NCBI RefSeq assembly: GCF_039535095.1
Contig: NZ_BAAAWN010000001.1
Span: 3,162,001 to 3,226,000, forward strand
Origin: Arthrobacter ramosus
Lineage (GTDB): Bacteria; Actinomycetota; Actinomycetes; Actinomycetales; Micrococcaceae
Length of the DNA stretch: 64,000 nucleotides
Direction of reading: 5' to 3'
In this document: positions 37,523 through 46,413 of the stretch, piece by piece
Layout of the letters: every line of letters starts with the position of its first letter
Numbering within the stretch: the stretch's first letter is position 1
Program-made: the position numbers and the translations under genes
The notes under the pieces: generated by a model
What the model was told of the DNA's origin: nothing
Seen by the model: the letters and a program-made list of their open reading frames with translations, nothing else
Databases searched by the model: none

Positions 37523-37538
37523 CCGAACAGATATTCGA
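37523..37538 (-). promoter_or_regulatory. LexA (SOS) box upstream of recA
   Basis: CCGAAC-AGAT-ATTCGA, 10 of 12 consensus positions, in the 240-bp gap between DUF3046 and recA, 190 bp before the recA start; a long recA leader follows if the promoter is here. Confidence 0.75.
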
Positions 37539-37573
37539 ACAAATTTGCGGGCGTGTCCGCCAGGAACCGGAAC

Positions 37574-37813
37574 TCAGAACGTCCCGGATCCCTTGTCGGC
37601 AGGCTTGACGTCCCTGCCGAGCCGTCGCTCCGGCGGAACGTCCTGGACGTCGCACAGGGCAAGCCAGACGTCGCGGGGGCTGTAGCCCGCTGCCAAGGCA
37701 TCGTTTGCCGTACGGCCGCCGACGCCGGCCAATACAAGGGAACTGCTGAGGACCCGGGAGTAGCCAGCCCCGAATTCATCGTCCATCAGCCGCCAGAAGT
37801 CACTGATCCGCAC
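37574..37813 (-). CDS. DUF3046 protein
   Basis: 79 aa from GTG 37813 (a TTG lies one codon upstream). MRISDFWRLMDDEFG and GYSPRDVWLALCDVQDVP are the DUF3046 pattern. A small actinobacterial protein almost always found upstream of recA; function unknown. Confidence 0.88.
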   Translation of the reverse strand: MRISDFWRLMDDEFGAGYSRVLSSSLVLAGVGGRTANDALAAGYSPRDVWLALCDVQDVPPERRLGRDVKPADKGSGTF

Positions 37814-37854
37814 CAATAGAGTCTCTCACGGGAGCGGACTCTAGAATGGTTGTC

Positions 37855-38352
37855 ATGAGCAACACTCCCGACGACGCACCAGAGATGGTGGAGGCAGGCG
37901 ACAACGTCGACGCCGCCCTCCAGCAGGTGGAACACCAGCTGAGCATGTTCTGGCGACGCGCCCGATCGCTGTCCCACCAGTTATCCCGACAGGTCCATCC
38001 CGACATGGAACCAGCCGCTTACGGACTGCTGACGATCATCCGGAAAGAGGGCCCCATTCGCCTGACGGAGCTCGCCTCGTGCATCGGCGTCGGGAAGCCG
38101 TCGGTGAGCCGCCAGATCGCGTTCCTCGAGAGCATCGGCATGGTCTACAAAGAAGCCGACCCCCAGGATGGCCGCGCACAATCGATCCGGCTCACTCCCA
38201 AGGGCGAAGAAAAGATGCACCAGGTCCAGGACGCACGCCGGCAGGTTTTCCGGGAACGCCTGGGTGAGTGGCCGCTGGAAGAAATCCAGACGCTGGCTGA
38301 CTACATTGAACGGCTCAACGCTGCCTACGGCGAAGGAATCGGCAAGGACTGA
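37855..38352 (+). CDS. MarR-family transcriptional regulator
   Basis: 165 aa winged helix: IRLTELASCIGVGKPSVSRQIAFLESIGMV recognition region and the wing with DPQDGRAQSIRLTPKG. Ligand and targets unknown. TAGAAT (37843-37848) stands 6 bases before the ATG at 37855, so I prefer that start over the in-frame ATG at 37846, which overlaps the box. Divergent from DUF3046-recA. Confidence 0.9.
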   Translation: MSNTPDDAPEMVEAGDNVDAALQQVEHQLSMFWRRARSLSHQLSRQVHPDMEPAAYGLLTIIRKEGPIRLTELASCIGVGKPSVSRQIAFLESIGMVYKEADPQDGRAQSIRLTPKGEEKMHQVQDARRQVFRERLGEWPLEEIQTLADYIERLNAAYGEGIGKD

Positions 38353-38373
38353 CCGCGCCAGCCACAAAAGACC

Positions 38374-38411
38374 AAAGAAGGAGGGCCTCCAGATGGAGGC
38401 CCTCCTTCTTT
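38374..38411. terminator. Perfect bidirectional terminator
   Basis: 17-bp perfect stem (38374-38390 / 38395-38411) with 4-base loop, flanked by A-rich and T-rich ends, between convergent MarR and clgR genes. Confidence 0.92.
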
Positions 38412-38504
38412 ACTTCAAGTAGGCGTCGATGTTTCGGCGCAACGGATCCCGTCAGCGACGTGCTGGATCGCACTCCTGCAACTGCGTACCGGAGTCAGGT
38501 CCGT

Positions 38505-38957
38505 CTAGCGGGCTCCGGAGAGCATGCCCTGGGTGAAATCATCGTTCAGTTCGGCGCTGAGCTCGCGGTCGAGATCGCGGCCGTAGCGCTGCGCGAATTC
38601 CTGCGGGACGGTGTCCGGAACAGCGACGCCTTCGGCGACGGCAACCCGGTCACTGACCTCGCGGAGCATGCCGGACAACGGAACGTCCAGGGCCGAGCAG
38701 ATCGAGGACAACAGCTCTGAGGATGCTTCCTTCTGGCCGCGCTCAACTTCGCTCAGGTAGCCAAGGGAAACGCGGGCGCTGTGCGAGACTTCGCGGAGCG
38801 TACGGCCCTGGCGCTGGCGGACATCGCGCAGGACATCACCAATTTCGTGACGCAGTACAACCATTTTGCGCTCCTTCTGTTCGCTCGGTGCCTTCTCGGC
38901 CAAGCCCACATCCTTCCAGCGGACAACGCCGTTTATGGATACGGGCTGCTTAACCAT
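38505..38957 (-). CDS. clgR: ClgR-type XRE-family transcriptional regulator
   Basis: 150 aa with an HTH ([30 protein letters not shown]) characteristic of ClgR, the actinobacterial activator of clpP and lon genes and other stress genes; position downstream of cinA/pgsA is the typical one. ATG 38957 has AAGG 8 bases upstream; a second ATG before VVLRHEIGD, 30 codons later, could be used. C-terminus ends in hydrophobic/Ala residues (SGAR) as in Clp-degraded ClgR, which is suggestive only. Confidence 0.88.
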   Translation of the reverse strand: MVKQPVSINGVVRWKDVGLAEKAPSEQKERKMVVLRHEIGDVLRDVRQRQGRTLREVSHSARVSLGYLSEVERGQKEASSELLSSICSALDVPLSGMLREVSDRVAVAEGVAVPDTVPQEFAQRYGRDLDRELSAELNDDFTQGMLSGAR

Positions 38958-39027
38958 CTGTATCGCCTTGCTCCCTCGTGAGTCCGGTTCACCTTTTCGG
39001 TGCACCGGTTGTTTTTTACATCCTAGG

Positions 39028-39048
39028 CGCCCCGGCCATTCCGGGGCG
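39028..39048. promoter_or_regulatory. Hairpin or operator upstream of clgR
   Basis: CGCCCCGG-N5-CCGGGGCG inverted repeat, next to a TAGGAT -10 candidate (39020-39025, minus). Could be the cinA terminator or an operator for clgR autoregulation. Confidence 0.4.
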
Positions 39049-39089
39049 ACACAATGTAACAACTATTGGGCCGCTGTTTTTGTTCCCGG

Positions 39090-39593
39090 CTACTTTACGT
39101 GCAGTAGGTCGGCACGGACAAGGCACTCCAACAAGCGCTCCAGTGCGACCGCCGTTGCCTGCGCACGGATACTTGGCCGATCTCCCCGAAAGGAGTAAGC
39201 ATGCGCCGCGGCTCCGCCCTGTGTGGCGACGCCAATGAAGACGGTGCCAACCGGCTTCCCGTCGTGCGGCAATGGCCCGGCAACCCCCGTAGTGGAGATC
39301 CCGACGTCGGCCCCGCACGCGCGCCTGGCGCCGTCGGCCATAGCCGCCGCCACCTCGGCGTCGACGGATCCGACGGCGGAAAGCAGCTCCTGGGACACCC
39401 CCAGGATTCCGGCCTTGACCGCATTCTGATAGGCGACCACCCCGCCTTGGAGCATGCCTGACGCCCCTGGAGTATCAGCGAGGGTGGCGGCAACCATCCC
39501 GGCTGTCAGGGATTCCGCGGTAGCCACTGTGACGCCCCGCTCGATGGCGAGGGCGACAGCGGAAGCGGCCACCTCATCAGCGGTAGGGCTCAT
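39090..39593 (-). CDS. cinA: CinA C-terminal-domain protein (nicotinamide-nucleotide amidase type)
   Basis: 167 aa, only the CinA C-terminal domain (TVATAESLTAGMVAATLADTPGAS; STTGVAGPLPHDGKPVGTVFIG), which in other bacteria deamidates NMN. ATG overlaps the pgsA stop by 4 bases. Confidence 0.93.
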   Translation of the reverse strand: MSPTADEVAASAVALAIERGVTVATAESLTAGMVAATLADTPGASGMLQGGVVAYQNAVKAGILGVSQELLSAVGSVDAEVAAAMADGARRACGADVGISTTGVAGPLPHDGKPVGTVFIGVATQGGAAAHAYSFRGDRPSIRAQATAVALERLLECLVRADLLHVK

Positions 39594-40192
39594 GCGCGCT
39601 TGCCTGCCGAGCGAAGCTTTGCGGCTTCGATCACGTATTCGACGCCGGTCCACACCGTGATGACGAGGGCGACGATCATGACCCAGAAGGCCACGCTGAC
39701 GAGCCACGGCGCGAAAGAATTCAGCGGCAGGATGTAGAGGAAGATCGCGACAGTCTGGACGGCGGTCTTGAGCTTGCCGCCTCGCGAGGCGGGCATCACG
39801 CCATAGCGGATGACAAAGAAGCGCAAGGCGGTGATGCCCCATTCGCGCACGAGGATGAGGATGGTGATCCACCACGGCAGCTCCCCCAGCGCCGACAGGA
39901 GAACGAGGGCCGATCCGATAAGCAACTTGTCGGCAATGGGGTCCGCGATCTTGCCGAAGTTGGTGACGAGGTTGCGGCTCCGGGCGATGTCGCCGTCGAG
40001 CTTGTCTGTATAGATCGCTACGGCGAAGGCCACTACGGCGGCCCAGCGCCAGATGCCGTGCTGGCTGTTGTCCTCCAGAAGGAACCAAACGAAGAACGGG
40101 ACCAGGACAATTCGAAGCATCGTCAGGATGTTGGGCAGGTTCCAGATATCGGAGCTGCTGGAACCGGCTTTGCTGCCGTCGGATGTAGTCAC
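39590..40192 (-). CDS. pgsA: CDP-diacylglycerol--glycerol-3-phosphate 3-phosphatidyltransferase
   Basis: 200 aa membrane enzyme with four to six helices and the CDP-alcohol phosphotransferase motif TDKLDGDIARSRN ... DPIADK. Makes phosphatidylglycerophosphate. GTG start with TAGCCT (40199-40204) 6 bases upstream. Between ftsK and cinA. Confidence 0.94.
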   Translation of the reverse strand: MTTSDGSKAGSSSSDIWNLPNILTMLRIVLVPFFVWFLLEDNSQHGIWRWAAVVAFAVAIYTDKLDGDIARSRNLVTNFGKIADPIADKLLIGSALVLLSALGELPWWITILILVREWGITALRFFVIRYGVMPASRGGKLKTAVQTVAIFLYILPLNSFAPWLVSVAFWVMIVALVITVWTGVEYVIEAAKLRSAGKRA

Positions 40193-40201
40193 CCCTCTAG
40201 G

Positions 40202-43066
40202 CTACCGTCCGGTCAATGACCAGGCGTCTTCGCCGCCCTCGTCCTCGTCATCGATGCCGTCTGCTCCGTCGTGGTATTCCGTGACCTGCTTGCGGCGTTC
40301 GAGATCGGTGGCCACGAGGTCCTCTGCATAGCCGCCGACGGCGATGTTCGCGTTCGCGTTCTCACTCAGGGCGGCCGTGTGCGCGTCGGGCGTAGCCGGA
40401 GCCTCCTGGCCCTTCATGGCTGCCAGCACGGGAGCGAGGTCGTCCGGCTTGACCAGGACATCGCGGGCCTTGGAACCCTCGGACGGACCTACGACGCCAC
40501 GCGATTCCAGCAGATCCATGAGGCGGCCGGCCTTGGCGAAGCCGACGCGGAGCTTGCGCTGCAGCATGGACGTGGAGCCGAATTGGGTGGTGACCACGAG
40601 CTCGGTGGCCTGAAGCAGAACCTCGAGATCGTCTCCGATGTCGTCGTCGATCTGCTTCTTCTGCGCCTCGGGCGCCACGTCGTCACGGTAGACGGCCTTG
40701 AGTTGGCCCTTGACATGCTCCACCACGCGGTGGATTTCGGACTCCGTGACCCAGGCACCCTGCACGCGCATCGCCTTGGAGGCACCCATCGGCAGGAAGA
40801 GCGCGTCACCCTGGCCAATGAGTTTTTCCGCGCCCGGTTGGTCCAGGACCACACGGGAGTCGGTGACAGAGGACGTGGCGAAAGCCATACGCGAGGGGAC
40901 GTTCGCCTTGATCAGGCCGGTGACGACGTCGACGGAAGGACGCTGGGTGGCCAGGACCAGGTGGATGCCGGCAGCACGGGCGAGCTGGGTGATGCGGACA
41001 ATCGAGTCTTCGACATCGCGCGGGGCAACCATCATGAGGTCGGCGAGTTCGTCCACGATCACCAGCAAATAAGGGTACGGCTTGATGATGCGCTTGGAGT
41101 CAACCGGCGGAACAACCTTGCCGGCGCGGACGGCCTTGTTGAAGTCGTCGATGTGCTTGAAGCCGTAGTTGGCGAGGTCGTCGTAGCGGGCGTCCATTTC
41201 ACGGACCACCCACTGAAGCGCCTCGGCGGCTTTCTTGGGGTTGGTGATGATGGGCGTGATGAGGTGCGGAACACCCTCGTACGCGGTCAGTTCGACGCGT
41301 TTGGGGTCCACCATGACCATGCGGACCTCATCGGGTGTGGCGCGCATCAGGATCGAGGTGATCATGGAGTTCACGAACGACGACTTACCGGCTCCCGTAG
41401 CACCCGCCACGAGCAAGTGAGGCATCTTGGCGAGGTTCGCGACGACGTAGCCGCCCTCGACGTCCTTGCCGACGCCCATCACCATGGGGTGGTCTGTCCG
41501 CCTGGCGTTCTGGCTGCGCAGGACATCGCCAAGGGAAACTGTCTCGCGGTCGGTGTTGGGGATCTCGATGCCGATGGCCGATTTGCCCGGGATCGGGCTG
41601 AGGATACGGACATCACTCGATGCCACGGCGTAGGAGATGTTCTTGGACAACGCTGTGACGCGCTCCACTTTTGTGCCGGACGCAAGTTCGATCTCGTAGC
41701 GGGTCACGGTAGGGCCCCGGCTGAAGCCGGTGACAGTGGCGTCCACGTTGAACTGTTGCAAGGTGTCCGTCAGGGCGGCCACCACGGCGTCGTTCGCTTC
41801 CGTGCGCTCCTTCGGAATGGAACCCGGAGTCAGGTTGTCCGAGGACGGCAGCGTGTAGGTGACGTCCCCGGCGAGCGAAAGTTGCTCGGTGCGCTGCGGG
41901 ATCGGCGTCGGGGGCGGGGGCGGACCGACGGGCGCCGAAGGCACGATGACAGGCGGCACAGCCGGCGAAAGTGCCGCGGTCGGCGTCACCAGGGGGATCG
42001 CTTCGGTCGCGTTGTCCGCAACCGCCTTCGGACTTCCCAGTCCCTGGGCGGCTTTGATCTTCTCGACGGCGATTTCGGCCTGGGTCGGCCTGCGCACCCC
42101 GGGCGGTACGGCCGGCCCGCCCTTTGCGGGAGGGGCATCATCGTCGACGATTGCGTGCTCGAAGGCCTCGTCGCCGACATAGCCCTCAAGCGTGGGGTCG
42201 TCGTCGCGGTCCTTGCCGAAGAAGCGCTTGCGGCGCTTCTTCTTCGGTTCAACGGCCGCCTCGTTTTCGTAGAGGTAGCTGCGGTCGTGGGAATCGCCGC
42301 GTTGCGCGTCGGCATCCACCAGGTCGACGCCCATGAGGTGCTCGTAGGCGCCACGGATACGCCGGGGAATGGCGCCGAACGGCGTGGCCGTGACAATCAG
42401 GAGGGAGACGAACGCCAGGGCGCCGTAGACGATGACGGGGACTGCGGGGTGGATGGCGGCAAGAGGCGAGGCTGCGAGGAAGCCGAGCATCCCGCCCGCG
42501 CGCCGGAGGCCTTCGAAGCCATCGGCGACGGTCGGCTGGCCCCCGATGATGTGGGCCAAGCCGGTGCCGGCGAACGTCATGATCAGGAAGCCGATTCCCA
42601 CGCGGTTGTTGCCACGGCTGTCCCACGGCTGCCGGAAGAGCCGGAAAGCGCAGACGAAAAGTATGAGCGGAAGAAGCAGGGATACCCAGCCGAAGGTTCC
42701 GTTCACGATGCTGTAGACAACGTCCGGGAACCAGCCTTTGAAGCCCCACCAGGCGAAGGTTGCTATGAAGACACCGAGCGCCAGGTTGAAAAGCGCGGCG
42801 CCGTCCCGGCGGTCTGCGGGATCAAGGTCACTGACATCGTGGCCGATCCGGCGGACGCCCGCACCCACCACGTGCCCGATTCCCAGCCAGACACCGGCAA
42901 GCGCGCGCAGGATCCACGGCTGTTGGGGTTCGACGACGGCGGCCTGCTTGCCGCGGGCCGTGCCTGTGCCGCTCCTGCCGGTCTTGGCCGGGGTCCGGCC
43001 GCTGCCCGAGCCGCCGGATTTGCTATTGGAGCTACCTCTAGGCGCGGAGGTAGTACGAGTCGCCAT
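40202..43066 (-). CDS. ftsK: DNA translocase FtsK/SpoIIIE
   Basis: 954 aa. Four or so N-terminal membrane helices (about 85-230), a Pro-rich linker (about 290-440), RecA-like motor with Walker A LLVAGATGAGKSSFVNSM and Walker B LLVIVDELADLMMVA, and a C-terminal gamma winged helix (LQRKLRVGFAKAGRLMDLLE) that reads KOPS-like sites. Pumps chromosome DNA through the septum. ATG 43066 chosen; TAGCGT is 7 bases upstream. C-terminus acidic. Confidence 0.96.
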   Translation of the reverse strand: MATRTTSAPRGSSNSKSGGSGSGRTPAKTGRSGTGTARGKQAAVVEPQQPWILRALAGVWLGIGHVVGAGVRRIGHDVSDLDPADRRDGAALFNLALGVFIATFAWWGFKGWFPDVVYSIVNGTFGWVSLLLPLILFVCAFRLFRQPWDSRGNNRVGIGFLIMTFAGTGLAHIIGGQPTVADGFEGLRRAGGMLGFLAASPLAAIHPAVPVIVYGALAFVSLLIVTATPFGAIPRRIRGAYEHLMGVDLVDADAQRGDSHDRSYLYENEAAVEPKKKRRKRFFGKDRDDDPTLEGYVGDEAFEHAIVDDDAPPAKGGPAVPPGVRRPTQAEIAVEKIKAAQGLGSPKAVADNATEAIPLVTPTAALSPAVPPVIVPSAPVGPPPPPTPIPQRTEQLSLAGDVTYTLPSSDNLTPGSIPKERTEANDAVVAALTDTLQQFNVDATVTGFSRGPTVTRYEIELASGTKVERVTALSKNISYAVASSDVRILSPIPGKSAIGIEIPNTDRETVSLGDVLRSQNARRTDHPMVMGVGKDVEGGYVVANLAKMPHLLVAGATGAGKSSFVNSMITSILMRATPDEVRMVMVDPKRVELTAYEGVPHLITPIITNPKKAAEALQWVVREMDARYDDLANYGFKHIDDFNKAVRAGKVVPPVDSKRIIKPYPYLLVIVDELADLMMVAPRDVEDSIVRITQLARAAGIHLVLATQRPSVDVVTGLIKANVPSRMAFATSSVTDSRVVLDQPGAEKLIGQGDALFLPMGASKAMRVQGAWVTESEIHRVVEHVKGQLKAVYRDDVAPEAQKKQIDDDIGDDLEVLLQATELVVTTQFGSTSMLQRKLRVGFAKAGRLMDLLESRGVVGPSEGSKARDVLVKPDDLAPVLAAMKGQEAPATPDAHTAALSENANANIAVGGYAEDLVATDLERRKQVTEYHDGADGIDDEDEGGEDAWSLTGR

Positions 43067-43185
43067 ATTGGCCACGCTACCCCAACCCGTCCGGAAACCC
43101 GCGGATTTCAGGGGCGCGGAGGAACCATGTTGCCCCTGTTGAACAATCTGCGGACCTGGTTTCACAGCGAGCCGGTCCTGAAACA

Positions 43186-43219
43186 CGAACGGCCCGGTTC
43201 GCTTGAACCGGGCCGTTCG
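43186..43219 (-). terminator. Terminator after the RNase J gene
   Basis: 15-bp perfect stem (43186-43200 / 43205-43219), loop GCTT, between the RNase J stop and the ftsK start. Confidence 0.85.
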
Positions 43220-43273
43220 GAGCCTGACACCGACGCCTGTGCCGGAACTGCCTGCAGGGCTAGGCCTCCGGGA

Positions 43274-44965
43274 TTAGGCCTCCAAGACCAACGGGATGAT
43301 CATGGGGCGCCGGCGAAGCTTGCGGTTGACCCACGTGCCGATCACACGACGCACCACTTGCTGGAGCTGGTGGGTGGTGTGGTCCGCGTGGTGGAGCACT
43401 GCGTCTTCAAGGGCCGCGTTGATCTTGGGGATGATCTCGTCAAAGACGGAATCGTCTTCGGCCACACCGCGGGCGTGGATTTCGGGGCCCGAGACGATCT
43501 TGCCTGTGGTCCGGTTGATCACGGTGATAACGGAGATGAAGCCCTCGTCGCCGAGGATCCTGCGGTCCTTGAGGTCGGCGTCGGTGATTTCACCCACGCT
43601 GGAGCCGTCCACATAGACGAAGCCAACTTCCACCTGGCCCACCACGTTGGCTTTGTGGTCCCTGACGTCAATGACTGTGCCGTTGTCGCTGAGGATGACG
43701 CGGTCCGAGGGCACTCCGGACTCTTCCGCCAGGTTGCCATTGGCGATGAGGTGCCGGGTTTCGCCGTGCACAGGCATCGCGTTCAGGGGCTTGAGGATGT
43801 TGTAGCAGTAGAGCAGTTCGCCGGCCGCAGCGTGGCCGGAGACGTGCACTTTGGCGTTGCCCTTGTGGACGACGTCGGCACCGAGCTTGAGCAGCCCGTT
43901 GATGATCCGGTAGACCGCGTTCTCGTTGCCCGGGATGAGGCTCGAGGCCAGAATGACTGTATCGCCCTGGCCGACCACCACGCGGTGGTCTCCGTTGGCC
44001 ATGCGGGACAGCGCTGCCATGGGCTCGCCTTGGGAGCCCGTGGACATCAGGACTACGCGGTGGTCCGGAAGGTTCTCGATGTTCTTGATGTCCACGAGGA
44101 TTCCCGGCGGGACGTCAAGGTAGCCCAGTTTCGCGGCGATAGCCATGTTGCGCACCATGGAACGGCCCACGAAGGCGACATTGCGGCCATGCTTGGCGGC
44201 GGCATCAAGCACCTGCTGGACGCGGTGTACGTGCGAGGAGAAGGACGCAACGATGATGCGCTTCTTGGCCTGGCCGAACAAGCGGTCCAGGGTGGGACCG
44301 ATCTCCTTTTCCGCCGTGGTAAAGCCGGGGACATCCGCGTTGGTCGAGTCGGCCATGAACAGGTCCACCCCTTCTTCGCCCAGGCGGGCGAAGTGGCGCA
44401 GGTCCGTGATGCGGCCGTCGAGGGGCAACTGGTCCATCTTGAAGTCGCCTGTGTGCAGCACGTTGCCGCCGGCGGTGCGGATGAAGACGGCCAAGGCGTC
44501 CGGAATGGAGTGGTTGACGGCAACGAATTCGCATTCGAAGGGGCCGAACTGCTCCACCTGTCCTTCGGCGACCGTGAGCGTGTACGGCTTGATCCGGTGT
44601 TCCTGGAGCTTGGCCTCAACGAGGGCAAGCGTCAGCTGGGAGCCGACCAACGGCAGGTCCGGACGCAGGCGCAGAAGGTACGGCACAGCTCCGATGTGGT
44701 CTTCGTGGCCGTGCGTCAGGACGATGGCAACTACGTCGTCCAGCCTGTCCTCGATGTACGAGAAATCGGGCAGGATCAGGTCAACACCCGGCTGGGTCTC
44801 TTCGGGGAAGAGCACGCCGCAGTCAACTACCAGCAGCTTGCCGTTGATTTCGAAAACGGCCATGTTGCGACCGATCTCCCCCAGCCCGCCAAGGGGCACA
44901 ATCCGGAGCGTTCCCTGCGGAAGTTTGGGCGGGGTGACAAGTCCGGGAAGGGCGGTTTGGGTCAT
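43274..44965 (-). CDS. rnj: Ribonuclease J
   Basis: 563 aa metallo-beta-lactamase/beta-CASP nuclease. Zinc motif THGHEDHIGA, further ligands in HTGDFKMD and MADSTN, beta-CASP core (ASFSSHVHRVQQ; STGSQGEPMAA), then C-terminal domain. Endo- and 5'-exonuclease for mRNA decay and rRNA maturation. GGAAAG 9 bases before the ATG. Follows dapA in the same direction (27 bp), the usual actinobacterial pair. Confidence 0.96.
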   Translation of the reverse strand: MTQTALPGLVTPPKLPQGTLRIVPLGGLGEIGRNMAVFEINGKLLVVDCGVLFPEETQPGVDLILPDFSYIEDRLDDVVAIVLTHGHEDHIGAVPYLLRLRPDLPLVGSQLTLALVEAKLQEHRIKPYTLTVAEGQVEQFGPFECEFVAVNHSIPDALAVFIRTAGGNVLHTGDFKMDQLPLDGRITDLRHFARLGEEGVDLFMADSTNADVPGFTTAEKEIGPTLDRLFGQAKKRIIVASFSSHVHRVQQVLDAAAKHGRNVAFVGRSMVRNMAIAAKLGYLDVPPGILVDIKNIENLPDHRVVLMSTGSQGEPMAALSRMANGDHRVVVGQGDTVILASSLIPGNENAVYRIINGLLKLGADVVHKGNAKVHVSGHAAAGELLYCYNILKPLNAMPVHGETRHLIANGNLAEESGVPSDRVILSDNGTVIDVRDHKANVVGQVEVGFVYVDGSSVGEITDADLKDRRILGDEGFISVITVINRTTGKIVSGPEIHARGVAEDDSVFDEIIPKINAALEDAVLHHADHTTHQLQQVVRRVIGTWVNRKLRRRPMIIPLVLEA

Positions 44966-44992
44966 AATGCGCTACTTTCCGGCGGAATCGTT

Positions 44993-45904
44993 CTAGACAG
45001 TGAAGTCCATTCCAGCTTCCGCCAAGTCCTCGCGGATGATTGCGATCTCGGCGGCGTCCGGCTCCACGAGGGGCAAACGGACAACCGAGTTGGGCAGGAC
45101 TCCCTGCCATTTAAGAATTTGTTTGGCGGCGACGGCGCCTTGGACCCGGGTCATGGTTGCACGGATCACGGGCTCGAGTTCGAAGTTGATCTTGCGTGCC
45201 GTGCCAAGGTCGTTCGAGTTGATGGCGTCGATGAGCTCACGGAAACGGCGGGTGACAACGTGGGTGGTGACGCCAATCAGGCCCACCGCACCCATGGCCA
45301 TCCACTGGAGGGTCAGGCCGTCGTCCCCCGAGTAGAAAAGAAGATCGGTTTCCGCCATGACCCGGGTGGCCGCGGCAAAATCGGCTTTGGCGTCCTTGAC
45401 CGCAACGATATTGGGGTGGGAGGCAAGGCCGATCATGGTCTCCGGCGTGATCTGAATGGAGGAGCGTCCGGGAATGTCATAGAGCATGACAGGGAGCTCG
45501 GTGGCGGACGCAATGGCCTCGAAGTGGGCCCGGACTCCGGCCTGGCTCGGCTTGTTGTAGTACGGGGTGACGATCAGGAGTCCGTCGACGCCGAGCTTCG
45601 CGGCTTCCTGGGAGAGGTGCACCGAGTGCGCGGTGTCATTGGTTCCCGTTCCCGCGATGATTGCCGCGCGACCGCCTACGGCTTCCTTCACGGCGCGGAA
45701 CATGCCGAGGTTTTCCTCATCGGTGAGCGTAGACGTCTCCCCGGTTGTTCCGGTGACGACCAAGCCATCGCAGCCGTCGTCAACAAGCTTGACTGCCAGT
45801 TCCGCTGCCTGCTTGTAGTCAACTTCGCCGTCCTTGGTGAACGGGGTGACCATGGCGGTCAGAAGGGTACCGAGAGCAGGAACGTTCGCACGAGAGTCAG
45901 ACAT
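44993..45904 (-). CDS. dapA: 4-hydroxy-tetrahydrodipicolinate synthase
   Basis: 303 aa aldolase-fold enzyme joining pyruvate and aspartate semialdehyde. TGTTGETSTLTDEE, Tyr in VMLYDIPGRSSI, Schiff-base Lys in VAVKDAKADF. TAACGT (45912-45917) lies 7 bases before the ATG. With dapB and dapF in this window it supplies the lysine/DAP pathway. Confidence 0.96.
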   Translation of the reverse strand: MSDSRANVPALGTLLTAMVTPFTKDGEVDYKQAAELAVKLVDDGCDGLVVTGTTGETSTLTDEENLGMFRAVKEAVGGRAAIIAGTGTNDTAHSVHLSQEAAKLGVDGLLIVTPYYNKPSQAGVRAHFEAIASATELPVMLYDIPGRSSIQITPETMIGLASHPNIVAVKDAKADFAAATRVMAETDLLFYSGDDGLTLQWMAMGAVGLIGVTTHVVTRRFRELIDAINSNDLGTARKINFELEPVIRATMTRVQGAVAAKQILKWQGVLPNSVVRLPLVEPDAAEIAIIREDLAEAGMDFTV

Positions 45905-45990
45905 ATGAAAAACGTTACCCTGTCAGCTGCGGGTTAGGAGAATGGGGCCCGCGTGATTGTCGTCAAATTCAGCGAAATGGGAGCATGGCC

Positions 45991-46353
45991 TCAGGCTGAA
46001 GCGTCGCTATGGCGCCCGGGCTTCGCTGGCGCCTCCGGCGAGCAATACAGGGCAACCGCAGACTCCCGCAAGCGGTCCGCCCACGCCCCGAGCCGCTGGG
46101 CTGCCCGCACATAGTCGAACAATTCAACGGGGGTCAACGATTCGAGGTCAGTCTCCTCGAGCCGCCTGGCGAGTTCGGCGCCCGGCTGCAGTTCGCCCAG
46201 AACGGTTCCCTCGCGCCGCCACTGCACATCTTCAGGCGGCTCCCCCGCCACAAGCTGCCGGAAGAGGAAATCGACGACGCCCGGGCTCATCGCCTTCATG
46301 GGCCCATCCAGGCCTTGGGGATAGCCGTTCGGCCGCTTCGAAGGATCGTTCAT
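45991..46353 (-). CDS. Small protein resembling the N-terminal part of DUF222/13E12 proteins, SOS box
   Basis: 120 aa. The stretch LESLTPVELFDYVRAAQRLGAWADRLRESAVALY resembles the opening helices of DUF222, the domain that precedes HNH nuclease domains in actinobacterial 13E12-repeat proteins; the rest of DUF222 and the HNH part are absent, and the protein ends after a short polar tail. A near-perfect SOS box lies 14 bases upstream. ATG 46353 chosen; an ATG seven codons earlier falls inside the box. May be a stand-alone SOS gene or a decayed remnant. Function unknown. Confidence 0.65.
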   Translation of the reverse strand: MNDPSKRPNGYPQGLDGPMKAMSPGVVDFLFRQLVAGEPPEDVQWRREGTVLGELQPGAELARRLEETDLESLTPVELFDYVRAAQRLGAWADRLRESAVALYCSPEAPAKPGRHSDASA

Positions 46354-46366
46354 GCAGCCATGGTAT

Positions 46367-46382
46367 TCGAACATATATTCGA
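46367..46382 (-). promoter_or_regulatory. LexA (SOS) box of the DUF222-like gene
   Basis: TCGAAC-ATAT-ATTCGA, 11 of 12 consensus positions, the best SOS match in the window. Confidence 0.85.
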
Positions 46383-46413
46383 ATACAAGGTGCCTCCTTC
46401 GAGGCGACAGCCG

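Noticed and set aside
40271..45937. A 1888-codon open frame on the plus strand, antisense to ftsK, rnj and dapA
   Set aside because: It lies wholly opposite three well-supported genes, has no recognisable domain, and its composition (His, Arg, Gly, Asp, Val rich) is what the antisense of high-GC genes gives.
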